From: Puccinia triticina | Lineage: Eukaryota; Basidiomycota; Pucciniomycetes; Pucciniales; Pucciniaceae | Direction: 5' to 3' | Length of the DNA stretch: 64,000 nucleotides | Assembly (NCBI RefSeq): GCF_026914185.1 | Contig: NC_070561.1 | Location: 5,394,001 to 5,458,000, forward strand | In this document: one piece after another, positions 46,530-59,205 of the stretch | Layout: the number at the start of each line of letters is the position of its first letter | Position numbering within the stretch: position 1 is the first letter of the stretch | The notes under the pieces: generated by a model | What the model was told of the DNA's origin: nothing | What the model saw: only the letters and a program-made list of their open reading frames with translations | The model's database searches: none | Program-made: the position numbers and the translations under genes

Positions 46530-47943
46530 CTCTCAGGCAATTACAGGACTCAGTTACCAATTCGGCTCGAGCGGTCAAGCAGTTGGGAAATATATATTCA
46601 AACCAAAGATTTATATACTTCATTACCTGCCTGGATGACAGTCATTCAAAAACAAAATTATGGAAAACATAGACACTAGAGGCCAAGATGGCTTTGCAAC
46701 TGTACTACACAATACAAAACTAATACCATATGGCATCTTTTTTGCTTGTCACATCTCATTTGTAGCCAATAGGCTGGTTTCACCTAGTATCAAATTGCAT
46801 AAAGTCAATCTACATGAAGATTTTGGACAATATGGCAGGTGATGTTGAGCACATAACACGTGTTGAAACTTCAGTGGTATTCTGACAATACTGCACTTGC
46901 ACAACAACAAGCCCTTTGTTGTTGTCAAAATGAGTTGCATCACTTGATATTGAGTGTAAAATTACAATAATGACTGTGATGATCACTTTAAGTTTTTTTC
47001 CTGTGATTCAATGTTTGCATAACAGGTCCAACTTCATAAAGAATCAAACTTCAAAGATAGGCCAATGCATTAAAAGCAAAAGTGACTTGCTTATTCAACC
47101 CCTAGTAAGCCTTGGACTCTCAACTTCCAAAATTAATGGAAATTGCCGGTTTCACTTGCAGAATACTGGGATGGCATTTTCAAACAGCCCATGGTTTAAG
47201 TCTGAACCATCAGTTTGTCAGACAAGTCTGAAGGAAAACAGGTTTGTAATCAGATGGAATCCACACACCCACAAGTTCAACAGACTTGGTTGATCAGCCA
47301 AAAGGTGATGTCTTTGTGCCTTCAAGACATGATTTTTTTAGCCCAATTGTCTTTTAAGCTTATCATTCCAAATGTACCAGTGTGACTACCACCCCCAAAT
47401 ATTTCAAAATCTGTGCTGCATTGTATGATGGCTACATCTTCCCTTCCAAACTGACAAGATGGATACATAAAGTGAATTGGATGTACTCATCTTGCAATTT
47501 CATCTTTAAAGACAACATACTGATCTAGTATATGCATCTGTCATATACAAGGAAATGTACCAAATCTCGAAATGCTTGTCCAAACTTGAAGGATGATTGA
47601 TAAATAACATTGAGCACCCATAAGATAAATAGAAGGAGGGGGGAATAAGAAAAGGGTACAATCAAGCCACAAAAACAAGCAAAGGGAAAGGGGCAAGAAT
47701 GAAGTAAAGTTTCGAATGCCCAAGAAATAAAACACAAGAGCCCAAGAGGAGGTGTGAGATTAGATCATGTCAGATGAGGGAATAAAACTACATTGTGAAA
47801 CATGACAATCTTGCAATAAATATTTGCCCAGATAGCTCTATAAATGGACAGAGTTGACCAATTCGAGCAATCATGTCTAACAATCAAAAGAGGACTGATC
47901 AGGAAGAACAAGATCGGATAGAAGAGCTAGGCGGAAGAAGCGG
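46530..47943. other. Intergenic, no gene recognised
   Basis: AT-rich with short unsupported frames. It includes the 3' flanks of the secreted-protein gene and the peptide transporter. Confidence 0.4.
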
Positions 47944-50900
47944 CTATGGGTGCTTGAACTCATCGCGTTCGAGCTCGTTCTCCAGCTCGTGCTCATGTTC
48001 TTCATGGTGGTCCTGGTGATGGGTATCATTGTTGTGAATGATAACTTGGTTCTTCTCAGCTTCGTCAGGGCCGAGGTTCTTCTTTCCGCTCGGTACGGTG
48101 CCCTCTTGTAGCCGGATCAGATCTTCATGCTCTTGGTCGATCTTCAGGTGCACGAAGTAAAACGCTATCCCTGCTACGAACGCCAAAACAGCCATCCTGA
48201 GATTTCATTTCACGGTTATCACGAATTAAATTAGTTGGTCAGCTCTCATCACATCAAGTATACCTCAAAGTGAGAAATATTTGACTCACGTGCCATAATT
48301 CCAACTGAGATGATCAATCGACATATATTTCGAAAAAAAAAGTCAGTTCAAGTACACAACATGTCACTATCTACAAGCTTACACTAGGAGTGGGTCAGCA
48401 GAGAGCGGGTTGAAAGCCTCTCCAATAGCACTCGCGATGGCCGACCTGTATAAACCGTTCCGTAAGTCATTTGTACCCGAATGGAGCCGTCAGTAAGTTA
48501 GATTACAACATTGATAAGAAATTCCGGGAAAGCCACTAGCAGAAACTCAACTGAAATAGGAATAGAGCAGTGACCAGACTTCGCATGTTTTTAGGTGCGA
48601 GAGTGAAAGCGTATCTGAACATGAACTCGAATGTTAGCGGGGCATTTCTCAAGAAGAGGACGAGAAAGTGGGGTAAAAAACATACTCTAATCCGGTGACG
48701 GAGGCCAGGATTTCGGAGAGAGCGATGAGGATGTAGGACGGGGTCTGGACCCAGACGTTGATGTCAACCGTGGGGCAGGTGGATTTGCCGGCCATGTTTC
48801 CACAAGCGCTACGCTCATATATCCAGTGCTGAGTAATCGCAGCCCAGCCCATCGCCATCGCGCCGGTAATGAAGCCGGCAGTGATGCGTTTTATCGGAGA
48901 CTTGATTTAAATTAAAGCATGCGGTCAGCTTCAGCTAGGTTGGGACGGCCCAGTGAAAAGTCGGGTGTGATGAGGAGGAGCTCCGCTTACAAAGTTGATC
49001 CCGGCTTTTCGAAGCGCTGGATAGATGAATAGGTCACACTGACAATCCCGGCGTACCATAGAAATGAATACGACGCAGTAGACCGTAGTTAACATGTGAA
49101 TGGAAAAATGACGCACGATAGGTATTAGGATGATCAAGGCAAAAGGATCTAGATTTGAAAGGATATCGTTCGGCAGTCCGTGGGTGTTCATGACTCCAGC
49201 TTGAGAAGTCAAGTTGTTGTTCTAGAATGATGATGCAGAATGTCAGCCATACGTGTGCGTGACCGGAATAAGCTTGGTAGTTACGGACCATCTGATTGTA
49301 GGTCAGCCAGTAACTTAAACGTGTGGAAAGGCCCAGGCAGGGACATGTGATCAATAAGAAGACTTGTAGCGAAGTGGGGAAGAAGGGGAGGGCATACATA
49401 GGGAACCAAAGAAAGACTCGACAAGCCTTGACACCCCTTCTGACCTCGTCGACCCACTGGTCGTCGAAGTTCATCCAGGCGGGTTTTTGGTCAGCGAGGT
49501 GTGACGGCTTGACGGCCTCCCAAAAGGCAATGGGCTGCTGATGCGACTTCTTGCGGGCGCGAAGCTTTTTGACAACCCCGAGCTTCATGAGCTTGACGGC
49601 CTTGCCGAAGACCGAGCCCGTCGGTGGCCGCAGCACGTATATCGGCTTTCCGAGGATCATCACCAACGGACATGTGCAGAAAAGCAGCGTCGGTAACAGG
49701 TAGGCTGGGTAAAATTAATGCCGGCCTGCGTAAGTAATTCTCGCTTGGGTGGCAAGCATCAATACGAAAAATGCAAGCTTACCCAGCCAAAAGCCTACAT
49801 ACTTCTCCGCGTATACCATCCCAATCTGTCCAGTCAATGCCCCAACGTTCTGAGCGCACAGGAAAAATCGATGATTCAGCATGCAGACACGTCACAATCT
49901 CTCATGAACAGTGAAATGAAGATGGAAACGAACAATCATGAGGTAGAAATACCTACGGTAGATGAAAAATCGCACGATGGTTCAGTTCGGCTGGCAGTAC
50001 AATCACAATCTCCTGAGGCAACAGAGGATAGAATGCATACATGTATATCCGGCTTGCTGTCAAGGTAGGATCGACGATTACTTTTTCGTTGGATTTGGGA
50101 AGGACTTTGATATATGGTTTTTGGTTATCAGTATCGGCCTGTTCAGCCACGAGGGGAGAGATATTTGGCTTGAATCCACCCGTGCCGATGCCCATTATCT
50201 GTGACGGCCCCAAAGCAGTAGGGGATCAGTGGTCCTCAAAACATGTGCGCTACTGGAGAGCAAAGGTGAAAAAGGGTGACTGACGATGATGGCCACAATG
50301 AAGCAGGCAAATGAGCCGTTCGGGTGGACAATCACTGTCGGGATCGCCGAAATCACCAGCAGAGTGTGTCCAACCAACGCAATGAAGATGCTGACGATGA
50401 TGGTGTTGTATCGGCCAAGATGGGCGTCGGCCACATACGCGCCTACCAATGGGCATAGGTATACCCAGAAGGAGTTAAAGCTGGATAGTGTTGAGGGAAG
50501 CAAAAAATGATAATTTAGGCCGGGCCAAGTAGGAAAGGCATCAATACCAGGCTCAGGTCAGTCTGAGATGCATCAAGAGGTAGGATGCAGTGGGCGGGCG
50601 GGAGACTGACGTTGTAATCCCGGTGGATGCCTGCTGCCCCATGCCGAGCGCGCCGGCTTGGACACCCCCGGCCCCGGTGGTCGAGCCCTCAGGAAGAGGA
50701 CGTTGACTGTTTAGTACAGAAGAAAGTCAAAAGATAGTCGACACGCGTCACGGGAGGAGTTTCCCCTCCGGGTTCATCCCGGGGCAAAACCCATGCTATG
50801 TTGACGTTCCAGGTGCCGCTGGTGAAGAGGTAACACCAGCACAAGAGCCATGCAAGACGGCACAACAACCATTCATCTACCAAGCTGGCTCAATATCCTT

Positions 50901-51304
50901 CTTCTGAAGGAGAGGTCGGCAAAAAAAAAAAAAAAGAAAAGAAACAGAACAAGAATATCCACAAACATGTAATTAGTGAAGACGACGGTAGTGCCGTAGT
51001 AGCTGAACCGTTCGGCGAACTCAACGAAGGCGATGAGGTAGGTATTGAGGTGAACCTTGCCGGGCACCTTTCTGAGCGAAGCAAACTCCTGGGGAGAGGG
51101 GTAGATCATGGCGTCGGCGGAGGCTGAGGAGGACAAGTCAAAGTCCGCGGCTGGAAGCTTTTCAACGCTGGGACGGTCCTGCGGCGGTGGGGGGAGGGAC
51201 TTGAGTCGGCTGGCATGGATCGCGCTGTACGCCGCTGGCTCGACGTGGGCCGGCTGGGAATTCTCGAAGGAGCTCCCTGACAGGCTGGACAAACCTGTTT
51301 GCAC
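47944..51304 (-). CDS. PTR2: Proton-coupled di/tripeptide transporter (POT/PTR family)
   Basis: Many small exons on the minus strand: (start unresolved)-50967, 50706-50611, 50480-50285, 50198-50041, 49952-49934, 49849-49783, 49705-49398, 49313-49289, 49221-49117, 49038-48991, 48900-48686, 48614-48552, 48445-48383, 48304-48290, 48196-47944. All introns are GT-AG and phases agree except one place. Family motifs: FAERFSYYGTTVVFTNY (PTR2 signature 1), GSTTGAGG, GQQASTGITTFNSFWVYLCP, GTGGFKPNISPL, NVGALTGQIG, CDLFIYPALRKAGINF, MRSLVTALFLF and WNYGTMAVLAF, then a charged His/Glu-rich cytosolic tail. It imports small peptides with protons at the plasma membrane. Exon 7 carries one extra base (A5 run at 49680-49684) that breaks the frame. 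The N-terminal exon and ATG were not resolved; an internal ATG is near 51110. Confidence 0.88.
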
Positions 51305-53952
51305 CCCAAATGTACACTCTCATTAGGCCGCTTGGGACATCGTATGACCATCCACAGGGTCTAGGAGTGGTAATAGGGAGACTTGTGTATACATACTTGA
51401 CACCGGCTCATGGCTCGCCTCCAGAGTGGGTGGTGAGTCGCTTAAACCCATTAGCTAAAGATTAAGGGTCAAAGCCCGCAGAAGGAGAAATTAAGGGCGG
51501 AGTTTGTTTATCTATGAACGTTCTTGATTGGGTTTGTTGCGCCTTAGAACTTTCAAAGGAGTGGTATGGAAGACACAATGCGCCCGGGCCCGGCGATTTG
51601 TTTGATCTTGTGTGACTTGCAGTCTTCGGAGTAACTGTCCGTCAGGATCGGGCCGAATCAGTCTTTGTCTGGTTGATGGCTTTACGTATCTCCTCCCCAA
51701 GGCGATTCTATTTGTAATTTATGTATGTAACTGGGCTGAATAAACTTGGGTGGCCGTGCGGGAGCGGCCGAAGGGGAGTGTCAGGATTGGATATGTGCGG
51801 AGGGAGGGATGTGGCGAACGACGTCGAAAGGGGGTTGCGGGCACCAGAGCCGACGAGGGCAGGTGATGATCAAGCTGGAGTGTGGAGGATGGAGGATGGA
51901 TGGTAGATTCAGGGCGGCACGCAAAAGAAGGTTTATGTATGTAGCAGATTAAGGAGATAGCGGAGTCGAAAAAAAGCTGATGCGCGGCGGAGGGATGGGA
52001 TGGGATTTGAAGATTAGGCGACCGCGCTGAGCGCGGATTCCAGGAATGCTATCAACTCCACACGCTTCTCCTTGTGTGTAATAGCCGAGTGAAACAGAGT
52101 TACATAAACAGACGCGCGGAGAAGAGGTTGGCACTCAGATGGTGGGCATTCTATTCGGGCGCGGATTGATTGCGAATGTCTGGCGGCTCTTGAAGGAACG
52201 GATTAGGAAGTCGTGTTCACCGTTGGTTGAGAAAAAGTCGAGCGGAGGGGACAGGGCGACGCAGAGAACCAATTACAAGCAGGACCAGGAAAAGTTGCCA
52301 TTTACGCAGCAAGCCTCCGGAATGACATGCTTATCGCTCAAGCTGAGGCTGTAGTCACACCATAGCTCACCATGGCCAGCACTTGCAATCTACAAAAGCC
52401 CCACAGTGACCAGTCGGCCGGCGCAAGCTGTGTGAAAGAGTGGTGTTCTGTTTGTGCTGAAGCCGCCACTTGCACAGCGACTGGCGGATCAGCAGAGCAA
52501 AGGAGGCGGGCAACCGGCTCAACTTCAAGGGTGCTCGCCGTAAACATTAGGTAGACGGAGCTTATAGACCGTAACGCAGATCGGGCAATCGAGATCGCGG
52601 AAATCGAAAGAAGCCATCCAAAGGCAGGAGATGTATGCTCCACTGCGGCGTCGAGAGCACCACAGCACTGTGGCCACAGGAAAGAAAGGGCAAGAGGCAC
52701 ACACTCAGAAACAGGGGGAGCTCAGCCGGCGGCCGCATGCACGTGGCTATGTAGAACATCTCCAAAGACACTCGCCATCTCATAATCATCATCCCAATGT
52801 GTGCGCTATTGGGCGCCGCCGCCAGTTCTTAGTTGCCTGCATGATTTTTAGAAATTCATAGTGATGCCAAATTACGCAGAGTTCCACCTGAAAAAAAATC
52901 TACAAAGAATTGGCATGCTTTGGCGCAAATGGCCATTCCTTCATCCTCTCCTCAGGCCTTGGTATGACCGCGCAGCGGTATGCATAGTGAATTGTAAGGG
53001 CTATCAAGGGGCGGATGGCTCTTCTCACTTGGGGAACAGAATGCGGGTCATGAAGTCATTGACAACGCCAAGTTACATGATAATTTCAAAAAGCTAAAAC
53101 CCATCAGCACCTCCATTTGAACTGGTACGTGTGCTTATTTGTGAATTTAAGCCGGCATCGGACCTCGTGTACTTGGGCTCGCTTGGATGGCATCCTGATA
53201 TCAAGGGAGCCAAGGCCAAACGTCGGTGGAGGCCAGAGAGTGGAAGCAGGGTCCGGTGCCCTATTCCGGGATGCGCGCACGCAAGATTGAAAGCCTCTTG
53301 CCGAATGTCTAGCGACAGCGCCAATAAACTCCAGTTCCCCCGGGATGCCCAGGCGTAATATACCAAGGCTATCGCTATCTTTTAAATCACAAGGTCAAGG
53401 ATACAAGCATCTATTCAACAATGCCCGGTAATCGGGCGGACATCTTCGAACCCGACCCTTGCGTTAGCGGAGATTCTCAGATTCGGCCCCGTCGCTGCGA
53501 GCACTAGTATATTTCATTTTAACATGCGGCTCATCCAAACTGAAGCACAATTGAAGCCATCGTCATGGGCCGCCGTGCCCATATGCTTGCCGACTGCTGC
53601 CCACACGAATTGCAATCTATCTGGTCATCATCAACCAGCCAGTAATATCTATAATATTTATACCATTTTGCAGCTGCACCCTTGGCTGGCCCGCTCTAAT
53701 CCTGTCCATATCTATCACTGACAATCAGTAGTAAGACCGTCACATGTTCCGAGGTTTCCATATTGAAGTCTACTTCAATGGAGTAGGAGCTCAATTGCTT
53801 GCTTGTCATGGGTCTCAATTAAAAAAAGCAATGCATAATAACACAAATTGAATGGCTGGATGGGAGGCATGAAGTGAGCACATGTTGCCATCCATTGAGG
53901 CTAGGTCTAGGTAGGTTTGGGTCGATTCAAAAGAGCGTTATCAGCAGTACCA
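51305..53952. other. Intergenic region upstream of the transporter
   Basis: It probably contains the first exon and promoter of the minus-strand peptide transporter near its left edge. Several moderately long frames exist on both strands (for example around 52140-52700 and 53100-53360), but none shows a domain, signal peptide or splice support. Confidence 0.35.
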
Positions 53953-54417
53953 ATGCAATCGTTTGAAGAGGAGATAGATAGGACGACTTTCAAGTGTATA
54001 GGGCGCTGGTGGGAGGTGGGTAAGCTGCCCTGGAGTCTGAGAAGGAAGCTCCCTGATTTCTCTGTTGTTGTGAATAGAGAAATCGGCATGGCCTATCTGA
54101 ATGGAGAGCACCTGAGTCTGAACCTGCTTGGGTGCTTTCGATCTAAGCAAGCCGCCGAGCTGCGGAAAACCATCTACTCAGAACTCAGGAGGAAAACACT
54201 TTCGGAGCTTGCAAACACTGCAATCCACAGAATGCGGCTTGCTCCTTGTTCCCCTCTCATGACCCACTCCTCGTCGACTTGGACTCTTTTGACTATGAAA
54301 CTCATTCAAAATCAACTCGTATGCTCCGCAGGTCAGTTGAGAACCATTGAATCGGATTCCAAACACAACCTTCAAGACCCGGTCAAGTGCCTACGCCACA
54401 ATGATCTGCAATTGTAA
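53953..54417 (+). CDS. Hypothetical protein (weak)
   Basis: Open frame of 154 codons from the ATG at 53953 (MQSFEEEIDRTTFKCIG...). The first 80 residues read like protein (WWEVGKLPWSLRRKLPDFSV, HLSLNLLGCFRSKQAAEL). No known domain, membrane segment or signal peptide. It could be a chance frame or an exon of a longer gene; GT/AG sites were not resolved. Confidence 0.25.
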   Translation: MQSFEEEIDRTTFKCIGRWWEVGKLPWSLRRKLPDFSVVVNREIGMAYLNGEHLSLNLLGCFRSKQAAELRKTIYSELRRKTLSELANTAIHRMRLAPCSPLMTHSSSTWTLLTMKLIQNQLVCSAGQLRTIESDSKHNLQDPVKCLRHNDLQL

Positions 54418-55512
54418 GCATGATTGGAATTCGCCTAGGACAAACTGTGAATCAAGCAACTCACGAAACCTGGAGCTTCTCGATCCAACACGTTTTTCTT
54501 ATCAATGGAGAATGTTGTGGAAGTTCAATCAATACGCGTGCATGGGGGAACGATGACAGAGGCAAAGATCAAACTTCATGCGCATCCTTTTGAAGACGCC
54601 TGACACAAACGAGAACGCTGACATCCAACGGTCGAGAACCTGGCTTAGGTACCGAATTCGGGATTCGGATCCCCTGACATGCTTTTGCGTATGTCGCCTT
54701 TCATTCTCGATGACCCGATAGAAGTAAACTCCCATGACCTGGATAATTCTTGACACATGGATGCTTCCTCGCAGCAGAGAAATAGTTAAGCAGAGCGCTT
54801 TATCGACAGCATATTCTCAAGCCAGTTCTTCCTCAGCTCGCACATGAAATGTGTCATGATTACAAGTCAACTTGGAAAAGTTCTTAGATTGCAGCTGTGG
54901 GTGCACCAAGAAATAGGCCGGTTATGATTGTAGTTCCGTGTCGAAAATGTGTTACCAGCTGATGATGTTTGATAGCCAAGATTAAACAGCAGGCTGATAA
55001 AATTGGAAGGGATGGGAGAAGCACGAAGGACATGTATAGAGTGTGGCTAGAAATATTGCTTGAGATGTTCTCGAGTTTTTGTAAATGTCTTTGAAATCTG
55101 GTTGGACTACATATGCCAAGTGAAAATCAGACGAGCTAACTAACATGTGTACTGGACATCACAGATAGAAAAAATTAAGGTGTTTGTAAGTCCAGCCCGG
55201 GTCGGGATCAAGAGAGTCAAGACAACCAGGCTAGCCATAGAGAATAAAATGAGGGCCAATTTCTCCCCGAGTTTCCATACTTGGAACAGCGTTCAGATTC
55301 GAAGTAGAAGGTAGAGTTTCGTTCTATTTGATTATTCCTGCTTGTGCATAGTTTACCGGCACAAGTCTTCAACCTCATCCATGTCGGCTCAGTGTCCACT
55401 ATGACCACCTCGATCATTCTTCGTGTTTCCTCCACTAGTCTGACCAACAGAAAGATATGAGACCATTTTTTTCCCGGCGTAGTGATGGTCCAACTTGATG
55501 TTTTTTTGAAGC
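54418..55512. other. Intergenic, no gene recognised
   Basis: AT-rich; short frames only. It includes the 3' flank of the secreted-protein gene to the right. Confidence 0.35.
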
Positions 55513-56503
55513 CTATGTATCAATGGGGTTCATAATTGCTGTTAGTATTGGCAGCGTTAGATCGAAGTTTTCCTCCAAAACACTCTTGAGAGAGAGTCTG
55601 TAAAGAAAAAAGATACTGGGCGGGCCTGTTCCCAAAGTATTTGGCCTACTCACTTATCTTTAAGTTCCTTCAGTTTACCTTCAGGACTCCCTTGCTTGAG
55701 GTTGAGCTTGTTGTGTATCTGGCGATTTTACAAAGAGGATCCAAAGGAAGAAGACTAAGGTAAGCTGCTGTGAACGCCTGGGACTGGAGGTTGATCGAGG
55801 CGGTGGAAGCCAGCTCACCTCAATAACTTGTATTGAACCTGCAGTTGGTAAGTTTTAGTTCTCGGATGTCAGCCTATATGTCTCTTGAAGGAGTGAATAG
55901 AGAAGACTTACCGACTAATTTGAGGATTTTATTGGCTGTTTTGCCAGCAGACAAAGGTACATTGGGATGCCTTTTGGTCGCGCCAACTTTCTGTGAAAAA
56001 GAAAAAAGTTCACACCGATTAATGAGGATACTGTCCTCAAGACTGACCCTATCAAAAGGATCCACTCTTCATAAAAATATGCACAGCCGTTGACTGACTT
56101 TTATGGCTTCGTTGAAATGCAGCTCATTGTCTGTTGCAGCTCGCGCCATTGTGATCAAGTTGTTCAAATCGTTCTGGGTGATTTCACTCAAGTCGACACC
56201 ATTGAAGGGTTCGACGAATACTTTGCGGGCTTTCTCCAACGAATGCCCGGCTATTCCATCCGAGATCTGAGTCCATAATTTTTGGGTCAGTTTGTTTCGG
56301 CACATGAATCCGGAACCTGGCAAGGGCGAGGGAGAGCAAGCCATTCCTACCTGAAATTCCTCGTACTTCTTGAACGGAAAGATCTTAGATGGGCCGGTCT
56401 TTCCCAAAGATCCCGGCTTGAGAGATCCCGACGACTCGGCATCAACGAATGAATAAGAGTGGAAAAAGATTAGAGCACTTGCGATGGTGAAGAACGATTT
56501 CAT
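55513..56503 (-). CDS. Small secreted protein, six exons
   Basis: Minus-strand exons 56503-56351, 56266-56099, 55990-55912, 55838-55819, 55718-55654 and 55597-55513; all introns GT-AG; summed length 570 nt (189 aa). The product starts MKSFFTIASALIFFHSYSF, a clear signal peptide with likely cleavage after VDA. The mature part is cysteine-free and helical: GHSLEKARKVFVEPFNGVDL, SEITQNDLNNLITMARAATD, KVGATKRHPNVPLSAGKTAN, ending KSVLEENFDLTLPILTAIMN. Exon 5 could instead stop at 55650, but GTGAGT at 55653 with TTTCTTTACAG before 55597 gives a better, phase-consistent ending. No known domain. In a rust it would be listed as an effector candidate, which is inference. Confidence 0.72.
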
Positions 56504-57489
56504 CTTATCTACGAGGGTTTGCTATTTTGCTATGCAAATATAACACTTCTCAGAAGTACGAAAAATGGGAAGCGAAGGGAAGCAATATACAGTGGGGGAG
56601 GATTATCACTGCCACATAGACAGAATGTTCAACTTATTTGATAGGTCACCTTAAACAGAGTCGAAGACTCGAATTCAAACCTCACTATCTTCTCAATTCT
56701 GGTTTGCGCCTCGTATCATTAAACCCCTAAGTATCTAAAGTTCTTCTGGCCTTCTTAGAAACGAGCTGTGTAGATAGGTGGCAACGACGGGTTGCATCTT
56801 CTGGTTGACCTGATTCTACGCCCGCTCACAACCACGCTACACGGAAGGCAACTTGGCGGGTTAGTGAGCGCTGGACTTGCGAGTAATGTTGGAAGTTTTG
56901 CCTGAGCGCCTCGAGACTAATGGCGTTCGGTAACAATGCTGGGGCCAAACGCCCAACGACGTAACTCAAGTCCCTCATGGGCGTGCCTTAGCGAAGTTCG
57001 GCCATCCACCCGCGTTCACCATGGCCCTGGGCGCCCGTATTTAGCTGCGAACTTAACACAAGTCCCTCGCTTGTGCCTAAATTACTAATGTCCGACATTT
57101 GGCCTGAGGCTGCCCAGCCAAATGGCCAAAAAATCCTTCTAATCCACATATCACCGCATACCCCTCTGATTTCTTCACAGCCTCCAGTACCATTAAAATC
57201 AGCTCCTTGTTGTACATGTTACCATGTATCCCATCAAAGTTGTATCCTAATCCCTTGGAAGTAATTGTGATGTAAAAACACTGCCTTGGGAGGTCTTGTG
57301 AGCCAAAATCATGGTAACCTGCCCAATCCTGACCAGAAAATGGCTCCCCAAATGGTCCATCACATTGCTCAGAAACAGCCCTGGTAAGAATGGCTGCTGA
57401 CCAGCCAATTTTGGTTGAGAATTCTTGAAAAAATATGTACAAGATAGCTGAGATCAAGGGCTACAACATGGTCAGCTGGGATTTGGAGT
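56504..57489. other. Upstream region of the secreted-protein gene, no other gene
   Basis: Promoter region of the minus-strand gene lies to about 56700. The rest holds short unsupported frames. Confidence 0.4.
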
Positions 57490-57495
57490 AAAACT

Positions 57496-58192
57496 AGGGG
57501 CGGGCTAAGTGCACACCAAAGATTTACTTCATGCACTCCAAAAATGGAGTGAACAGTAGTTTACTCCAAAATTTTTGGTGTGCACATGTGTCCACTCCAA
57601 AAATATTGGAGTGGATGATGGTATAATCCAAAAATCCCCAAAAATTGGAGTGCCCAAACATTCACTCCAAAATTTTTGGAGGAGATACCTGCACACTCCT
57701 TTCTACTGGTGGGACAAGAGGAAACAAGCATTGGTCATCAAGAGGAGTGTTGTGCTCCGCTTAATGACCAATTGGACCAGTCATCAAGAGGGTGTGCTAC
57801 ACTTGATGACAAGTCTCTACTGGTCATCAAGAGGGTTGTTTGCTCTTGATGACCAGCCCAACCGGTTATTGAGGGGAGTGATTTTTTCCTCTCCATGACC
57901 TGTCTGTGCCGGGCATTTATAGGAGGTTTTTGTACTCTTGATGGCAATGACTTTTCCGGCCATTCATCTCTTGCCCAACCAGTAGAAATGTGTGTCTGGG
58001 TTTTTCCTCCAAAAATTTTGGAGTGCATGGTTGGGCACTCCAATTTTTGGGTATTTTTGGAGTATACCATCATCCACTCCAATATTTTTGGAGTGGAGAC
58101 ATGTGCACACAAAAAATTTTGGAGTGAACTACTGTTCACTCCATTTTTGGAGTGCATGAAGTAAATATTTGGGGTGCCTTTAGCCTTCCCCT
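57496..58192. mobile_element. 697-bp foldback element with 6-bp TSD
   Basis: The ends AGGGGCGGGCTAA and TTAGCCTTCCCCT are inverted. Exact 6-bp direct repeats AAAACT flank it (57490-57495 and 58193-58198). The arms are about 200 bp each and are built from repeats of CTCCAAAAATTTTGGAG-type palindromes. The centre (about 57700-57870) carries repeated TGGTCATCAAGAGG motifs in both orientations. It has no coding capacity and the superfamily is unknown. Confidence 0.8.
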
Positions 58193-58198
58193 AAAACT

Positions 58199-59197
58199 AT
58201 AGAGCTAATCAAAAAATTAATGTAAATACAAAATTGCTCATTTTCTTCAAAAAACCTTGTCAGCCTCAGGCCAAGAATCTGACTTTAGTCCAAAGCCTCT
58301 CCTTTGGAGACGCTTTGCGCCTCCTCGGAGAGGCTTATTTGAGCTTGATTTAGCTGCAAGGCATGTAGCACACAAGGTTGCAACCCGGGCCTTTGGTTTC
58401 AGGTACAGCCCTCTCAAGATCCAGATCCGGCATATCTGGCTCCAATCCCGGGACCCATTGGATCACGGTTTTTTTTTTTTCTTCTGAAATCAGGTACGCA
58501 GGTCAGGGAGTGGGCTATTGAGGTGATCATGGGATTCCTGAATTACCAGTCAGCTCAAGTCTCAAATCCAGTCCTGAAGATGCCTTTGAAAAACCCTGTT
58601 GAAGAAGTTATGAGCAGCTCCAACTCCAACATTTAACAATTAAGACCTTCTGCAAAGAGTCAAGATACCAAAAAGAAAAGCTGGGTCTGGCAATATTTCA
58701 AGACAAAAACAACCAACTGTGTTTCTCACAATGTTTTCCAGGTAAACAAGAATCCCAGTGGTGTTAATGTGTGCCTTACAAAACTTGTGGTTGACAAAAA
58801 AGGATCAACAAAAAGCATGGCCAATCACTTGGACCGCTGCCATGTGAGCCCCCACCTCTGGGGGTCTCACAAGTACAGTTCAGCATGTCACAGTATTACA
58901 TAAGCTAAAAAGTATTTAGTAAATTCCCTTCCACACATTCCTAGTCCGGCAGAGAGTTTCCCTCTCTCTGATCTAGGTAAGCTTTTCCTCCCCCTTTCTA
59001 GTTGTGATTACAAAGAGAGTTTCCCTCTATCTGGTCTAGATACTTGCAACAAATCCCCAACCTCCTTTTACAACACTCAGTGAAGGACTTGACAGAGTCC
59101 TTACATGCCATTGTATATTATTATACAAAGGAAAGTCAAATGCGGGTGCAATCACAAAGTTCTTACAGAAGGGAAAAGTACCAAAAAAAACTTGACC
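58199..59197. other. Spacer with a short direct repeat
   Basis: AGAGAGTTTCCCTCTCTCTG (about 58948) recurs as AGAGAGTTTCCCTCTATCTG (about 59016), both followed by a TCTAG-type string. No gene recognised. Confidence 0.4.
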
Positions 59198-59205
59198 GTG
59201 ACTTG

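Noticed and set aside
49034..49666. A 210-codon unspliced minus-strand protein within the PTR2 locus
   Set aside because: It reads through two introns; conserved PTR2 strings reappear only after splicing at 49397-49314 and 49288-49222.
51721..53366. Several 60-120 codon frames between the transporter and the secreted gene
   Set aside because: Overlapping on both strands, no domain, signal peptide or splice logic.
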